From Isosphaeraceae bacterium (GTDB taxonomy: Bacteria > Planctomycetota > Planctomycetia > Isosphaerales > Isosphaeraceae), in the NCBI GenBank assembly GCA_025356475.1, contig JANXSX010000061.1, forward strand, positions 1 through 42,884: a DNA stretch of 42,884 nucleotides. The letters run 5' to 3'. This document shows positions 17,264 to 27,065 of this stretch, one piece after another. A model generated the notes under the pieces. That model worked only from the letters and a program-made list of their open reading frames with translations. It did not search any database and had not been told where the DNA came from. The position numbers and the translations under genes are program-made. Positions within the stretch are counted from its first letter, which is position 1; each line of letters begins with the position of its first letter.

Positions 17264-18757
17264 TTACATGTGTCCATGTCCATTGTTGTTTTCTTTCAGA
17301 GAATCAAGCTTCGGCAGGATCGCCTGGCCACGGTCCCTGCGTTGCTTGCGAATCTGATTCCTCGCGAGCAGCGAGGCAACAGAATCCGAATAAAACATGC
17401 CGACATCTGTCAGTGTGAACGCTTCTGACGAGACATCCATCAGTCCTGCGATTTCAAATGCTTCGAATTCGGCAGGGAAATCATCGGTCGGATCGGTGCC
17501 AAAGAAGTCGCGGTAGTTCAGTCGGTCGATCTGGATCGCTGCCAGCCGCCGCGCGAGGTATAAGATTTTCAGATCACTGGATGAGTACCGGAACTCGCGA
17601 TCCCAACGTGATCGGCCCTGATCGATCATGGCGTTGTAGGAAGCAGAATCGTCGGGGTTCATGACCTTTATAGCGGTCCGACCTGCAAGCGAAGCGGAGA
17701 TGGCGGCAGGGCCGAAGCCCAGTACGTCATAATGGTCGGGCTGAAAGCTGAGTTCTTCATACTGGAACCGTGTTGGTCGGCCACGATGTTCCTCACGCTC
17801 GAAATTCGTCAGCGTAGCCTGATCGAACCCTCGTTTGAGGAGCATCTCGCGAAGTTCCCGCCAATTCTGAGCCGCGACCTCATTAGGCGGCAGGCTCGCA
17901 ACCAAGGCTGGGTCTTGAGACCAGTGTGTCCCCAATCCCGCGAACAACACAAGATGATAGAGGCCGATGTGGTCGAGACCGATCTCGATCGCTTGATTGA
18001 CGTCGCATCGCATCGCTGACATCGATTGGCCAGGCAGATTGAAGAGTAAGTCACCAGAGACTGTGAACCTTCGCTGATGTCCGGCCTGAACAACATCCTC
18101 GAATGTCTTGGTGTTGCCGAATCCCGTGCGTCCCATCTGCTGAAGACGTTGATCATCGAAGGTTTGGATTCCCATGCTCAGGCGGAAGTGGCGAGCGGGC
18201 AGCTCTTCTCGGAGAATGTCGATCAGGAGCGGCTTTCGATCCAAGAATGCGCCCGGGACCCCCTCCAGGGTGACTTCGGTCGAGGTGAGATCAAACGACT
18301 CCGCGAGTGTTCGGCAAAGCTTGCGAAAAGACGCCGGCGGGCTGAGATTGGCGGTACCGCCACCAAAGTAAAGGCCCGTCACGGACCGACCGACCAGGCT
18401 GGGATCCATACGCAGACGTTGCTGGATTTCACGCACGACGTGATCGATGACGACCTCAGCTTTGCGTGTGCTGAAAGCCTCATGCGGAAAAGTGCAGAAT
18501 CCGCAGCCAGCGATCGCCGGATTACAGAACGGATGCGGCAAGACACCAATCAAGAGCCCACGCCCAAGCTCGTAAGAGAGACTCAGCGGCGTCTGCGGGT
18601 CATGAAGTTCGTCGACGCGCGGCATCGCTGCGGCGAGTGGATATCCATGAAGGAGCCGGTGCCGTTGAGGCCTCTGCATTAGTCGATGAAGGTTCCGTGA
18701 CTCCGGGGATGAGCCGCCGAACAAGGTTTTCTGCGGTAGATCGATCTGCGATAGCAT
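17264..18757 (-). CDS. HemN/HemW-like radical SAM protein with C-X6-C-X2-C motif
   Basis: A 497-residue radical SAM protein whose body resembles oxygen-independent coproporphyrinogen III oxidase-like enzymes: LYFGGGTANLSPP (SAM-binding GGGT), a GIQTFDDQRLQQMGR segment matching the family's QS/QTF..L..MGR signature, and GDLLFNLPGQ. The cluster-binding cysteines are Cys78, Cys85 and Cys88, giving C-X6-C-X2-C instead of the usual C-X3-C-X2-C. The first 70 residues and the last 100 are not recognised. The start is the ATG at 18757, although the ribosome site is weak; an ATG 26 codons downstream is an alternative. It lies 49 bp after the small gene following spoVR and may be the last gene of that operon. 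Haem synthesis is unlikely to be safely inferred. Confidence 0.75.
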   Translation of the reverse strand: MLSQIDLPQKTLFGGSSPESRNLHRLMQRPQRHRLLHGYPLAAAMPRVDELHDPQTPLSLSYELGRGLLIGVLPHPFCNPAIAGCGFCTFPHEAFSTRKAEVVIDHVVREIQQRLRMDPSLVGRSVTGLYFGGGTANLSPPASFRKLCRTLAESFDLTSTEVTLEGVPGAFLDRKPLLIDILREELPARHFRLSMGIQTFDDQRLQQMGRTGFGNTKTFEDVVQAGHQRRFTVSGDLLFNLPGQSMSAMRCDVNQAIEIGLDHIGLYHLVLFAGLGTHWSQDPALVASLPPNEVAAQNWRELREMLLKRGFDQATLTNFEREEHRGRPTRFQYEELSFQPDHYDVLGFGPAAISASLAGRTAIKVMNPDDSASYNAMIDQGRSRWDREFRYSSSDLKILYLARRLAAIQIDRLNYRDFFGTDPTDDFPAEFEAFEIAGLMDVSSEAFTLTDVGMFYSDSVASLLARNQIRKQRRDRGQAILPKLDSLKENNNGHGHM

Positions 18758-18806
18758 CGGTGTCGGTCCATTCGTGCCGGAGAATGACCCTCAGATTCGG
18801 CTGGGT

Positions 18807-19286
18807 CTAATCGAGGCTGGTCGCCAGGTCATTCGCGAGTCGCTCGATCGCCTCACGCGTGAACTGGCACGTTGCGGCACTTCTTTTTCGAGTCGCCTCG
18901 TCAAAGGTTACGCGCGCGAGTCGAAGCGACGCATTTCGATCAACTTGAATCTCGTAGTAGGTACGCATGCTTTGACGCTCGCTCGGCGATTGACTGCGGA
19001 GTTGGGCCTGGCCAACCTCGGCATCCAGCTCCAGGACGACCAGCGGCTCCATCAAGTAGGTGAGTTTGGCAACCAGTCGGTCGGCCCAGCCCTTCAATTC
19101 CGCCTTAGTGAGAGGGGGGTGATCGAGCAGTCGATATTCCAGAGAGTCTAGCGCCAGCCCAACGGCTCCGCCGGTCGCGACATGGAGAGTGAGGTGACGA
19201 TTCTCGAAATCCGCACTAATTACGCATGCACTCGTATCGGTGTGAGCGTCAATTGCGGCGGCGATCTTTTGGGTCAGGGGGTTCAT
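18807..19286 (-). CDS. Uncharacterised protein nested in the end of spoVR
   Basis: A 159-residue soluble protein that I do not recognise. It has an N-terminal helix, a beta-rich middle ([13 protein letters not shown]), and a conserved-looking [22 protein letters not shown] segment that reads like part of a compact alpha/beta domain. A perfect TAGGAGGAGC ribosome site lies 8-9 bases before the ATG, inside the last codons of spoVR, so the 38-base overlap is real and translation is likely coupled. Its position after prkA, yeaH and spoVR suggests a partner in that stress system, which is an inference from context only. Confidence 0.72.
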   Translation of the reverse strand: MNPLTQKIAAAIDAHTDTSACVISADFENRHLTLHVATGGAVGLALDSLEYRLLDHPPLTKAELKGWADRLVAKLTYLMEPLVVLELDAEVGQAQLRSQSPSERQSMRTYYEIQVDRNASLRLARVTFDEATRKRSAATCQFTREAIERLANDLATSLD

Positions 19287-20805
19287 GGCTTGCTCCTCCT
19301 AAAGGACGGATCGTGTGATCCGTGCCGTCGAATGATAAGAGTGTGCTCCGCCCATCCACGACCGTCTCAAGATGGACCGGTCTGGTCCAGAGGCGGTTCA
19401 AATGCCGCAACGTGTCCTGGGCATGGTCCAGTTTCAGGTCGAGCCCGAAATGATCGTGCCTCAGATACAATTCGCTGCGGTTACGATAATTCCCTTCAGT
19501 GACTCGGATAATCGGCTGGCCGAAGTTTGTCAACCCAAAAAGCAAACGCTCTTTGATTTGTTGGAATTGACGACTCTCGATCTCGTAGGTTTCCTGAGCA
19601 TCGTTATGTTTGAAGCTGAACATGTTGTGACGCTTGCAGAAGTCGGCAGTCAAAAATGTGTCGACGAACGTGATATCATTATGGATCTTACGAACTTCGA
19701 AGATCTTGGCTCGCCCCTTCCCCAGCTTGGTATCCCAGCGCCGTCGTTCCTCCGTATTCTCGCAGGCATCATACTCCGGGCCAAATTGGCCCTTATTCCA
19801 TCGATCTTCGATGTCGCGAAACAGCTCAATCCCGAGCTTGTAGGGGTTCAAGCTACCGGGAGACGTCGCCATCGTCCCGGAGTGATGGTCGGCGTAGTCC
19901 ACCACCTCGGACGCGTCAAGAATCCGGGTCGTCATCATGGTCGAGTGCCAGTAACTCGCCCAGCCCTCGTTCATGATCTTGGTCTGGCCTTGCGGAGTGA
20001 AGTAATAGGCCTCCTGGCGGACGATATCGAGTACGTCACGCTGCCAGGCGTTCAGCGGAGCGTTTTCGAGCAGGAAGAGCAGAACATCTCGTTCGGGGTT
20101 CTCGGGGAACTGCCGCGATTTTTGCTGTTCGGCTTCTTTCTTTTTTACTTGCTCCTTGAGGAAGCTGGGAGGATTCACATACGAATCCATATAATCCTTG
20201 CTTTGAAACTTGTGGACTCCGTTGTCAGCCTCGGAATCGCGTTCGAAGTTGTACCGGTCGGGGGTATCGCGTCTCTTGATGAACATCGAGTGGATATCGA
20301 TCAGGTTTTCGAGTGAGAGGCAACTATCGATAAAATCCTCGACAATTTCTTCGCCAAACCGCTCCATGTAAGAGCGGATGCGGTTGCCATGGTTGGCTGT
20401 CTCATCCATCATCTTGCGGTTAGTCTGGCTGAACCAATGGTTATTCTTGAAGAAGTCGTTATGACCATAAACGTGAGCCATCACCAATTTTTGATCGACT
20501 CGCATATTGCAGCGCAGCAGGTATGCGTAGCATGGGTCATTATTAATGACCATCTCGTAGATCTTTTGGAGACCGTACCGATAACCTTTTGAGAGTTGTT
20601 CATACTCCATACCGAATCGCCAGTGGGGGTATCGCGTGGGGAATCCACCGAGCGCGGCAATCTCGGACAGTTCGTCGTAGTCGAGCACTTCGAAAATCGT
20701 GTTGTAGAAGTCGAGCCCATACTCGAGCGCATAGCCTTCAATCTCGACCTGGAGTTCCCTCAGGTCAGCGGGCAAGTTATGCGAATTGACGAGATTAGCC
20801 ATCAC
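19249..20805 (-). CDS. spoVR: SpoVR family protein (YcgB-like)
   Basis: A 518-residue member of the SpoVR/YcgB family, close to the usual length of about 510. Early conserved segments are seen: [45 protein letters not shown], then [17 protein letters not shown] in the middle, which has His/Glu residues suited to metal binding. The family is named for a spore-cortex gene of Bacillus but is widespread in non-sporulating bacteria. There it travels with prkA and yeaH in a stress and stationary-phase module, which is the arrangement here. Its biochemical activity is unknown. It starts 41 bases after the yeaH-type stop. Confidence 0.95.
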   Translation of the reverse strand: MMANLVNSHNLPADLRELQVEIEGYALEYGLDFYNTIFEVLDYDELSEIAALGGFPTRYPHWRFGMEYEQLSKGYRYGLQKIYEMVINNDPCYAYLLRCNMRVDQKLVMAHVYGHNDFFKNNHWFSQTNRKMMDETANHGNRIRSYMERFGEEIVEDFIDSCLSLENLIDIHSMFIKRRDTPDRYNFERDSEADNGVHKFQSKDYMDSYVNPPSFLKEQVKKKEAEQQKSRQFPENPERDVLLFLLENAPLNAWQRDVLDIVRQEAYYFTPQGQTKIMNEGWASYWHSTMMTTRILDASEVVDYADHHSGTMATSPGSLNPYKLGIELFRDIEDRWNKGQFGPEYDACENTEERRRWDTKLGKGRAKIFEVRKIHNDITFVDTFLTADFCKRHNMFSFKHNDAQETYEIESRQFQQIKERLLFGLTNFGQPIIRVTEGNYRNRSELYLRHDHFGLDLKLDHAQDTLRHLNRLWTRPVHLETVVDGRSTLLSFDGTDHTIRPLGGASHEPPDPKDRRRN

Positions 20806-20846
20806 GATCTGACCTCACCCTTGAGCTTCGATTGTTCGGTTTGCCC

Positions 20847-21950
20847 TTAACGTCCTCGCCCGAGAAATTCCTTGATGGAGTCGTAGATTCCCTCTTTGTT
20901 GCGAATCTCCGACAATGCGAGGTTCGGGACATTTTCAAAGGCTTCTTCAAGCTCCCGAAAGAACTCGCCGGAGCCGTAGGGGCTCTCGACCTGCCCGTAG
21001 CCGAACAGGTTCGACTTGGGGAGGATCTGGTCGCGTAACAGACTGATGCATTGGCGGTTATCTTCTCCCCAGTTGTCGCCGTCGCTGAAGTGGAGCACAT
21101 AAATGTTCCAGTCTGCCGGGGGATGATCGGCCTCAATGATCTTGTTGGCGAGGTTGTAGGCCGAGCTGATCCGGGTCCCGCCACTCTCGCGAGTGTGATA
21201 AAAGGTATGTTGATCAACTTCTTTGGCCACTGCATCGTGGATAATATATCGCGTCGTCACTCCGTCGTACTGGCTCCTCAACCAGGTGTCTATCCAAAAC
21301 GCTTCAATCCGTACAATCTCTTTTTGGTCGTCGGTCATGCTCCCCGAGACATCCATCAAGTAGAGGACCACGGCATTGGAATGGGGCAGGGCGATCGGAT
21401 TCCAGGACCGATAGAGCTTGTCCTCGCGAACGGGGATGACCAGCGGGTCGCGGGGGTTGTACGTGTTCGAGGCGATCTGCCGCTTGAGGGCTTTCTTGTA
21501 AGTTCGTTTGAAGTGCCGGAGACTTTCGGGACCTGTCTGACGGATACCCGTGTACTTATCCTTTTCCTCGATAATGTTCGCTCGTCCCTTGGGCTCGATC
21601 CTGGGCAGGGCGAGCCCCTCGCCGAGAATGGCGGCGAGTTCATCCATCGTCAGTTCGACTTCGAGGAGGTGTCGACCGGGCGAGTCGCCCGCTCCTTGGC
21701 CGGGCTCGCCATCGGCGGATCGTCCGATCGGCTGACCCACATCTCCTGGCCCTTGGCCGACCCCCCCGGAATTCTTGCTCCCATAACGGAACTCGGGTAT
21801 TTGAATCTGAGGAAGAGGGATCGACACCAGTTCGCCACCGGTCTTGCCAATCATCTCTCCATGCGTGATATATTTGCGCAGGTCTGCCTTGATCTTGCCG
21901 CGCACGATCTGCTTGAATCGGTTTGCATCCCGCTCGATTTTCCGGACCAC
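20847..21950 (-). CDS. yeaH: YeaH/YhbH family (DUF444) von Willebrand A-like protein
   Basis: A 367-residue DUF444 protein, a regular companion of Prk[16 protein letters not shown] and ITHGEMIGK begin the protein, a Gly/Pro/Gln-rich linker spans about 57-92, and a von Willebrand A-like domain carries the MIDAS motif DVSGSM at 200-205. [15 protein letters not shown] and HFSDGDNWG complete the metal site. The start was set at GTG 21950, with GAGG about 11 bases upstream, because the 45 residues before it lack similarity and begin with TTG without a ribosome site; the longer form to 22085 cannot be excluded. It is probably a scaffold or adaptor in PrkA signalling. Confidence 0.9.
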   Translation of the reverse strand: MVRKIERDANRFKQIVRGKIKADLRKYITHGEMIGKTGGELVSIPLPQIQIPEFRYGSKNSGGVGQGPGDVGQPIGRSADGEPGQGAGDSPGRHLLEVELTMDELAAILGEGLALPRIEPKGRANIIEEKDKYTGIRQTGPESLRHFKRTYKKALKRQIASNTYNPRDPLVIPVREDKLYRSWNPIALPHSNAVVLYLMDVSGSMTDDQKEIVRIEAFWIDTWLRSQYDGVTTRYIIHDAVAKEVDQHTFYHTRESGGTRISSAYNLANKIIEADHPPADWNIYVLHFSDGDNWGEDNRQCISLLRDQILPKSNLFGYGQVESPYGSGEFFRELEEAFENVPNLALSEIRNKEGIYDSIKEFLGRGR

Positions 21951-22235
21951 AGCACAAGGTCCTCGCCACTGGAGGTGTAGGAAATCACCGAGTGCGACCG
22001 ACGCTTCGCCCCCGAGCGCGGCAAAATATGCCCGCAGCCTGGGCGGTTCGATCCTCTCGGATGGCAAAGAACGGGAAGTCGGCAACGGAGGAAGAAGGAG
22101 TCAATCGAGAGGCAGGTGCAGACCTTATGGCGATGATGTGGGATTGACCCGATCGGCTCCGCCACGAGTCTGTTCATCCTGTCCAGCAAATTCTATACCG
22201 GCAGGTGGTCGTGCTCAAGGCCCGTTTCCTTCTGG

Positions 22236-22283
22236 AGTTGGGGACTGGCTCTTAGGGGGCACACACAGAGCCAATCCCCAATT
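22236..22283 (-). repeat. Hairpin in the prkA-yeaH intergenic region
   Basis: Two 17-base arms (AGTTGGGGACTGGCTCT and AGAGCCAATCCCCAATT) pair with one mismatch and one G-T wobble around a 14-base loop. It lies about 40 bases after the prkA stop in a 370-base gap before yeaH. There is no T-tract, so a role in mRNA processing or in setting the PrkA:YeaH ratio is more likely than full termination. The rest of the gap shows nothing. Confidence 0.55.
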
Positions 22284-22320
22284 CCAAGGCAAGGAAGAAC
22301 AGGGGGAGTTTTGAAATGGC

Positions 22321-24381
22321 CTAGTGGGTGCCGCGTTTCACGTCACCACGGGCGAAGATACTAGCGACATAGTTCAGCACGTCGGTTGCCGAATCTTCAT
22401 CGTAACCGTAGTTACGGATCAACCGGCCCTTGACGATATCGATCTTCTCCTGGGTGTCCTTATCGACAACACTCGACACGAGGCTTGTCAGCTTAATCGT
22501 ATCTTTCTGGTCCTGGAACAACTTGAGTTCAAGGGCCTTTTGCAATCGTTCATTCGTTCGATAATCGAACTTCTTGCCATCAAGTGACAAGGCACCGATG
22601 TAATTCATGATTTCGCGTCGGAAGTCGTCCTTTCGACTTTCGGGGATGTCGATCTTCTCTTCGATCGAGCGCATCAGGCGTTCATCGGGTTCCTCGGTCT
22701 GTCCTGTATACTTGTTCTTGACTTTCTCGCGCTGGGTGTAGGCCTTGACGTTATCGATGTAATTGCCGCAGAGCCGGGAGAGGGCCTCTTCGTCGGCGGC
22801 GATAGCGCGTTGGACCTCGTTCTTGACGATATCCTCATATTCCTCTTTAACGACCGAGAGCAAGTGCTTGTAGTGCTTCTTGACCTCGTCGTTATTGATC
22901 AGAGAATGATGCTTTAGACCCGCCTCAAGCTCATTTAAGACCATGAAGGGATTGACGGAACGCTCATCGGCGTGGGCGACCAAGGCGTTGCTGATCTTGT
23001 CCTGAACGTATCTCGGGCTGATCCCGTGCATCCCTTCGCGTTCGGCCTCCTCGCGAAGCTCCTTAATGTTGTCCTCGGTAAACCCGGGCAGGGTTTTACC
23101 GTTATAGAGTTTGAGCTTCTGGAGCAGTGTGAGCCCGGCGTTCTTGGGCTCTTCAAGCCTGGTCAAGACGGCCCACATCGCGGCGACCTCAAGCGTATGA
23201 GGTGCGATCTTCTTGCCGCGAACGCGCCGGCTGTTGTAATCCTTTTGATAGATATGAATTTCATCGGAGAGCTTGGTGACATACGGGACGTCGATCTTAA
23301 CCGTTCGGTCGCGAAGCGCTTCCATGAACTCATTCGACTGAAGCTTTTTGTACTCCGGTTCATTGGTATGACCGATGATGACTTCATCAATATCCGTTTG
23401 GGCAAACTTCTTCGGCTTGATCTTATGTTCTTGACTTGCCCCAAGCAAGTCGTAGAGGAAGGCGACATCGAGCTTCAGGACTTCGATGAACTCGATGATT
23501 CCCCGGTTGGCAATGTTGAATTCACCGTCGAAGTTGAAGGCTCGCGGGTCGCTCTCGGTGCCATACTCGGCGATCTTGCGGTAATTGATATCGCCGGTCA
23601 GCTCGGTTGCGTCCTGATTCTTCTCGTCCTTGGGCTGGAATGTGCCGATGCCAACGCGATCTTGTTCCGAGAGGATCAAGCGGCGAACGCGAATGTCCGC
23701 CAAGACCCGAGACCAGTCACCGTCTGTTCGGGCCATCCGCTCGTTGAACATCTGACGGCAATATGGGCACAGATCGCCCTCGATCGAAATCGGGTAGGCC
23801 CCTAATGAGATCTCAGTGTTGAGCTCGGCCAGAATATCGGTACGAAACTCTTCAGGGATCAGGTGCAGGGGGTCTTCATGCATGGGGCAATCGACCCAGA
23901 CGTCCTGCCCTTCGACCCCTTCCTCGCGCCAGCCATACGTGTAAAGTGCTCCATCATCAGTTCGCGAGTAATGCTCAAGTCCTTTCTTGAGCAGGCGAAC
24001 AATCGTGCTCTTGGAAGACCCGACCGGCCCATGGAGAAGCAGCACTCGACGTTCGGTTCCATATCGGTGGGCGGCACTCTTGAGCACATTGACAAGGTTC
24101 ATCAAGGTGCGATCGAGACCAAACACCGCGTCTTTGCCGCCATCGACCGGGTCGTCGAAGAACTTGTATTTGACGACCTTCTCTTTGTTGACCTCGATCT
24201 CATCGGTGCCGAATTCCAGGATCATGTCGTACAGCCGTTGGTAGGCGGTGCGGGTGACCTTGGGGTTGATATGGACGATGTCGATATAGTCGGCGAAGCC
24301 ACCGGTCCAGTGTTTCTTCTGGTAGTCGGCCAGATTCTGGCGGCGGGCAATCTGGGCGATCAAATCCAGTCCTGCAGACAT
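22321..24381 (-). CDS. prkA: PrkA family serine protein kinase
   Basis: A 686-residue PrkA/YeaG-type protein. It has an N-terminal AAA-like ATPase domain with Walker [10 protein letters not shown] (118-126) and a C-terminal kinase-like region. [37 protein letters not shown] (Cys pair) and [14 protein letters not shown] are strongly conserved. PrkA proteins are described as serine kinases, and some recent work treats them as AAA+ proteases; either way they act in starvation and stress responses. The start is the ATG at 24381 with AGGAGGG 10 bases upstream; the open frame further upstream is not coding. It heads the prkA, yeaH, spoVR block. Confidence 0.96.
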   Translation of the reverse strand: MSAGLDLIAQIARRQNLADYQKKHWTGGFADYIDIVHINPKVTRTAYQRLYDMILEFGTDEIEVNKEKVVKYKFFDDPVDGGKDAVFGLDRTLMNLVNVLKSAAHRYGTERRVLLLHGPVGSSKSTIVRLLKKGLEHYSRTDDGALYTYGWREEGVEGQDVWVDCPMHEDPLHLIPEEFRTDILAELNTEISLGAYPISIEGDLCPYCRQMFNERMARTDGDWSRVLADIRVRRLILSEQDRVGIGTFQPKDEKNQDATELTGDINYRKIAEYGTESDPRAFNFDGEFNIANRGIIEFIEVLKLDVAFLYDLLGASQEHKIKPKKFAQTDIDEVIIGHTNEPEYKKLQSNEFMEALRDRTVKIDVPYVTKLSDEIHIYQKDYNSRRVRGKKIAPHTLEVAAMWAVLTRLEEPKNAGLTLLQKLKLYNGKTLPGFTEDNIKELREEAEREGMHGISPRYVQDKISNALVAHADERSVNPFMVLNELEAGLKHHSLINNDEVKKHYKHLLSVVKEEYEDIVKNEVQRAIAADEEALSRLCGNYIDNVKAYTQREKVKNKYTGQTEEPDERLMRSIEEKIDIPESRKDDFRREIMNYIGALSLDGKKFDYRTNERLQKALELKLFQDQKDTIKLTSLVSSVVDKDTQEKIDIVKGRLIRNYGYDEDSATDVLNYVASIFARGDVKRGTH

Positions 24382-24884
24382 GGCGAATTCCCTCCTGATC
24401 GTTGACTTCGATGGGAGCGAGCGAGCGGATGCTCGCAGGGGATTCAGGCTCCGATTCCCCTTCGTTCCATCATCAAAGGGTATGCGAATCAAGTCGCGCC
24501 GACAGATTCATGAGTGTGGGGATACATGGCTCAGGCAACGGCGGGCGTGTGCGAGCAGCCACGCGGACCCTCACGATGAGGCTCGGCGAATTGTCAAAGG
24601 AGGACGGCTTCGTCGGTGACGAGTTCACTCATGATCGAGCGTCGCCCGGCGTGAATTTTCAGAAACGGTCGTTCGGGTCGCGGACAGTGCTATCCGAAGA
24701 GGTCAAGATCACCGAAATTGATGATCTGATGAAGGTTGAACGGGAGGAGGAAGTCCGACTCAATGCTCGGCTGGGCGAGTGCCTTCAGTGACTCATCTAT
24801 TGAATTAGAACCCCGGCGGCGCACGATTGTCAAGCGGACCAGATCGGTTGGTTTACGAAAGGTTCAACCGATCCGCGCAGCAAG
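24382..24884. other. Non-coding region upstream of prkA
   Basis: About 500 bases between prkA and the convergently oriented 3' end of the membrane protein gene. A 129-codon plus-strand open frame (24402-24791) shows no motif and is taken as chance. The prkA promoter should be here, but no clear consensus was found. One inverted repeat lies at its right end. Confidence 0.45.
24842..24873 (-). terminator. Inverted repeat downstream of the membrane protein gene
   Basis: Arms GATCGGTTG and CAACCGATC, 14 bases apart, begin 11 bases after the stop of the minus-strand membrane protein gene. No T-tract follows, so a terminator role is plausible but not clear. Confidence 0.4.
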
Positions 24885-26240
24885 TCACACCCCCGCCGCA
24901 TCTTGGACGTTTCCCGCTTCAGAGAGGTTCGCGTTTGGCAACGTTCGCTCGCCGAGTTCCACAAGCGCGGCCAGGATCATCAGGCCCACCGGCATCGTCA
25001 CATAATGGGCATAAGAGTCGGCGGCGGCGAGTACCCAGGTTTGCGTGGGGAGTGATAACAGGATGGAATAGGCAATACCAGAACCAACGCCCGCGACCAC
25101 ACTCGCCGCCCCCAGAATCGCGACCAAACGCCCCCCTTCCGCCGCCAGAATCCGGCCATAACCCGCCAGAGCAGCGCGAGGATTACCACGTGTCCAGGCA
25201 GCGGCACCCACCACCCCGACCGTTAAGAACGCCAGACCTTGTTCATACATGATCCCCTCGCGGATCTGCCACCCGAGCAGATTGGTGATCCAACCGCTGG
25301 GTAGGTAATACTGGAACGTCTCCAGCAGAAGGAGCGCACCCATCGACAGATAGCGAGCGGGCAAGGCGAGCACACACGCGAAGATCGCGACGGGAAAGAG
25401 CTGGACAACGCTATCGGCATCAATGAGTTCGTTACCGGTATCGCCCAGGCTAGCGTTTCGCAGCTCGACGAGGATCCACGCGACGATCAAGCCGTCGGCC
25501 TGCATCATCAAGAGGGGAACGACCAGTGAGTCGAAGGGGACCGCGCACCAAGACTTGGGAGGGTCGTTTGCCCCTGCGATCAGCAGGGCGACCCTGTGGA
25601 CAACATAGAGGGCGGAACTCCCCCAGGCGAAGGTCGCCCAGATCGAGAGGGTCGGCTTCTCGGATCTCGCCAAGATGTAAGGGTTTGCGCCCGCTTTCGT
25701 TGCCGCCTGGAAGATGATCACTGCGGCCAGAATCGCCAGCGGGAGGTAATCTCCCATGCTGAAGACATCCCTCCAGGGGATCACCGTCGCGTACACCCCA
25801 TGTTCAAAGGTCAGTTCGCCGAGTCCCCGCGACTTGGTCAGAAGACGCAGGTCATCACTGCCACGGGGTTGGCTGTAAGTCAACATCTGGTCACTGGTCC
25901 AGACGAGAACAGTCGCCCCAATCGCCACCGCGACGATCCTGCTTGATTTCCTAAGACGATCCGCCGCCGCTTTGACCAGTCGCAGATGGCCTGGAAAATC
26001 GAACAATTGGCCCAGGGCCCGACCGAATCCCTGGCGAATGCCGACCAATAGAAAGAGGAGGAAGAGGCTGAGAACGGTCACGCCAAGCGCACTAAGGTCG
26101 GGGGTCGGCGTCGAAGGCGAGAGCGTTCCGCTGCCGAACCAGCGGCGGATTCCCAGCGACACGAGCGAGCCCGTCGTCGGAGCCCCCGACCCTGCTGCCC
26201 TCCCGCTCGCTGATTGCGCCCAGATCAGAAACCCGCTCAA
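24885..26240 (-). CDS. Polytopic membrane protein of unknown function
   Basis: A 451-residue protein with about ten hydrophobic segments and no domain I recognise. An N-terminal hydrophobic stretch is followed by a Gly/Ser/Pro-rich segment, then membrane helices such as VTVLSLFLLFLLVGI and YLPLAILAAVIIF. The start was set at TTG 26240 because AAGGGG lies 7 bases upstream; another TTG 7 codons earlier is possible. The last 20 residues are soluble. It is divergent from the truncated Anbu frame. Transport or anchoring cannot be told apart from the sequence. Confidence 0.65.
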   Translation of the reverse strand: MSGFLIWAQSASGRAAGSGAPTTGSLVSLGIRRWFGSGTLSPSTPTPDLSALGVTVLSLFLLFLLVGIRQGFGRALGQLFDFPGHLRLVKAAADRLRKSSRIVAVAIGATVLVWTSDQMLTYSQPRGSDDLRLLTKSRGLGELTFEHGVYATVIPWRDVFSMGDYLPLAILAAVIIFQAATKAGANPYILARSEKPTLSIWATFAWGSSALYVVHRVALLIAGANDPPKSWCAVPFDSLVVPLLMMQADGLIVAWILVELRNASLGDTGNELIDADSVVQLFPVAIFACVLALPARYLSMGALLLLETFQYYLPSGWITNLLGWQIREGIMYEQGLAFLTVGVVGAAAWTRGNPRAALAGYGRILAAEGGRLVAILGAASVVAGVGSGIAYSILLSLPTQTWVLAAADSYAHYVTMPVGLMILAALVELGERTLPNANLSEAGNVQDAAGV

Positions 26241-26297
26241 GACGACACCCCTTCCGAACAACCTTACGACCCAATTCCCGACCCGACGACAATTGTA

Positions 26298-26768
26298 ATG
26301 AGTCAGATCTCAAGGCGACAGTGTGAGCTAAGCTTATGCTCCTTTTCAGAGACGACCCGAGCTGATTCTCTCAGGTTTTCTGAGCTGGAAGTAACCTTTC
26401 CCGGCCGCTTCGCGTGCGACTTCTCCCGAAAGGGGAGGTCAAGATTGACCAGTTTTGAGATCTTCCTCAGAGATCCCCTCTCTCTCCGACCCATCCTCGA
26501 TCGTGGCGTCCGTTTCGACCGCACCTCGCTGGAAGATGCGGCACGGTATGCGCTGATCTCGCTCGACTCGACGATGCGTTCGAATGTCACCGTCGGCTCA
26601 CCGGTCGATCTGCTAGTCTACACGCGCGATGATCTCCGATTGAATCGCCATCTGCGGTTCGCTGAACGAGACCCCGATCTCGTGGCAATCCACACCCAGT
26701 GGGAACAGGCCCTTCGCGTGGCCGTTCAATCGCTTCCTTCCGTGAAATTCGACGAGCCGAACTCATAA
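26298..26768 (+). pseudogene. Truncated Anbu (proteasome-like) peptidase, C-terminal part only
   Basis: From 26490 onward the frame matches the C-terminal third of Anbu, the predicted bacterial proteasome-type protease: PILDRGVRF, LEDAARYALISLDSTMRSN, VGSPVDLLVY, and a closing IHTQWEQALRVAVQSLP. The first 65 residues of the frame (26298-26489) do not resemble Anbu, and the N-terminal nucleophile and most of the beta-sandwich are absent. There is no ribosome site at the ATG. An intact Anbu has about 240-250 residues; about 90 are kept here. The usual Anbu partners (ATP-grasp, alpha-E and transglutaminase proteins) are not nearby. It is best read as a gene remnant. Confidence 0.72.
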
Positions 26769-26817
26769 TCGCTGCATTGATCGGTCGAATAAACACTTGT
26801 GAAACGAGGTCGACGGA

Positions 26818-26994
26818 ATGGCTGATGATCCCAATCCATTCGCCCCATCACAAACTCCGGTCGGTCTGAGCAAGGATGAGCTAGCCGATTTGGACGGTTG
26901 TCTTCTGATGTGGTTGGTCAATTTGCTGCCGGTCCTTGGCTTCTTGTTCTTGGCTTGGGTGCTCGCCGTCGTGATTTTTGGGTCTCGGATTTGA
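26818..26994 (+). CDS. Small single-pass membrane protein, 58 residues
   Basis: A short gene with a good GAGG ribosome site 8 bases before its ATG. The N-terminal 28 residues are polar and acidic (MADDPNPFAPSQTP...), followed by one membrane span at about 29-54 (LLMWLVNLLPVLGFLFLAW) and a short basic end (GSRI). It lies 49 bases after the Anbu remnant, in the same direction. No family is recognised. The clean start and the membrane helix argue that it is expressed. Confidence 0.55.
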   Translation: MADDPNPFAPSQTPVGLSKDELADLDGCLLMWLVNLLPVLGFLFLAWVLAVVIFGSRI

Positions 26995-27065
26995 GCGACC
27001 TGGGGCGGGTTGGGAGACGGTCGAATAAAGACTCGTCGGGTCCGGCATTGGTGCTCAGAGGGAAC

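Noticed and set aside
19372-20316. A 314-codon plus-strand frame opposite spoVR
   Set aside because: It is a shadow of the strongly conserved spoVR frame, with no recognised domain.
21051-21980. A 309-codon plus-strand frame opposite the yeaH-type gene
   Set aside because: The minus-strand frame carries the DVSGSM motif and clear family similarity; the plus-strand frame has none.
22972-23805. A 277-codon plus-strand frame opposite prkA
   Set aside because: prkA is unambiguous on the other strand and the mirror frame has no motifs.
24382-24492. An extended PrkA start at 24492
   Set aside because: The ATG at 24381 has a near-perfect AGGAGGG site and matches the family start.
24402-24791. A 129-codon plus-strand frame upstream of prkA
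   Set aside because: It has no ribosome site, no recognisable domain and no low-complexity or signal features; kept as non-coding.
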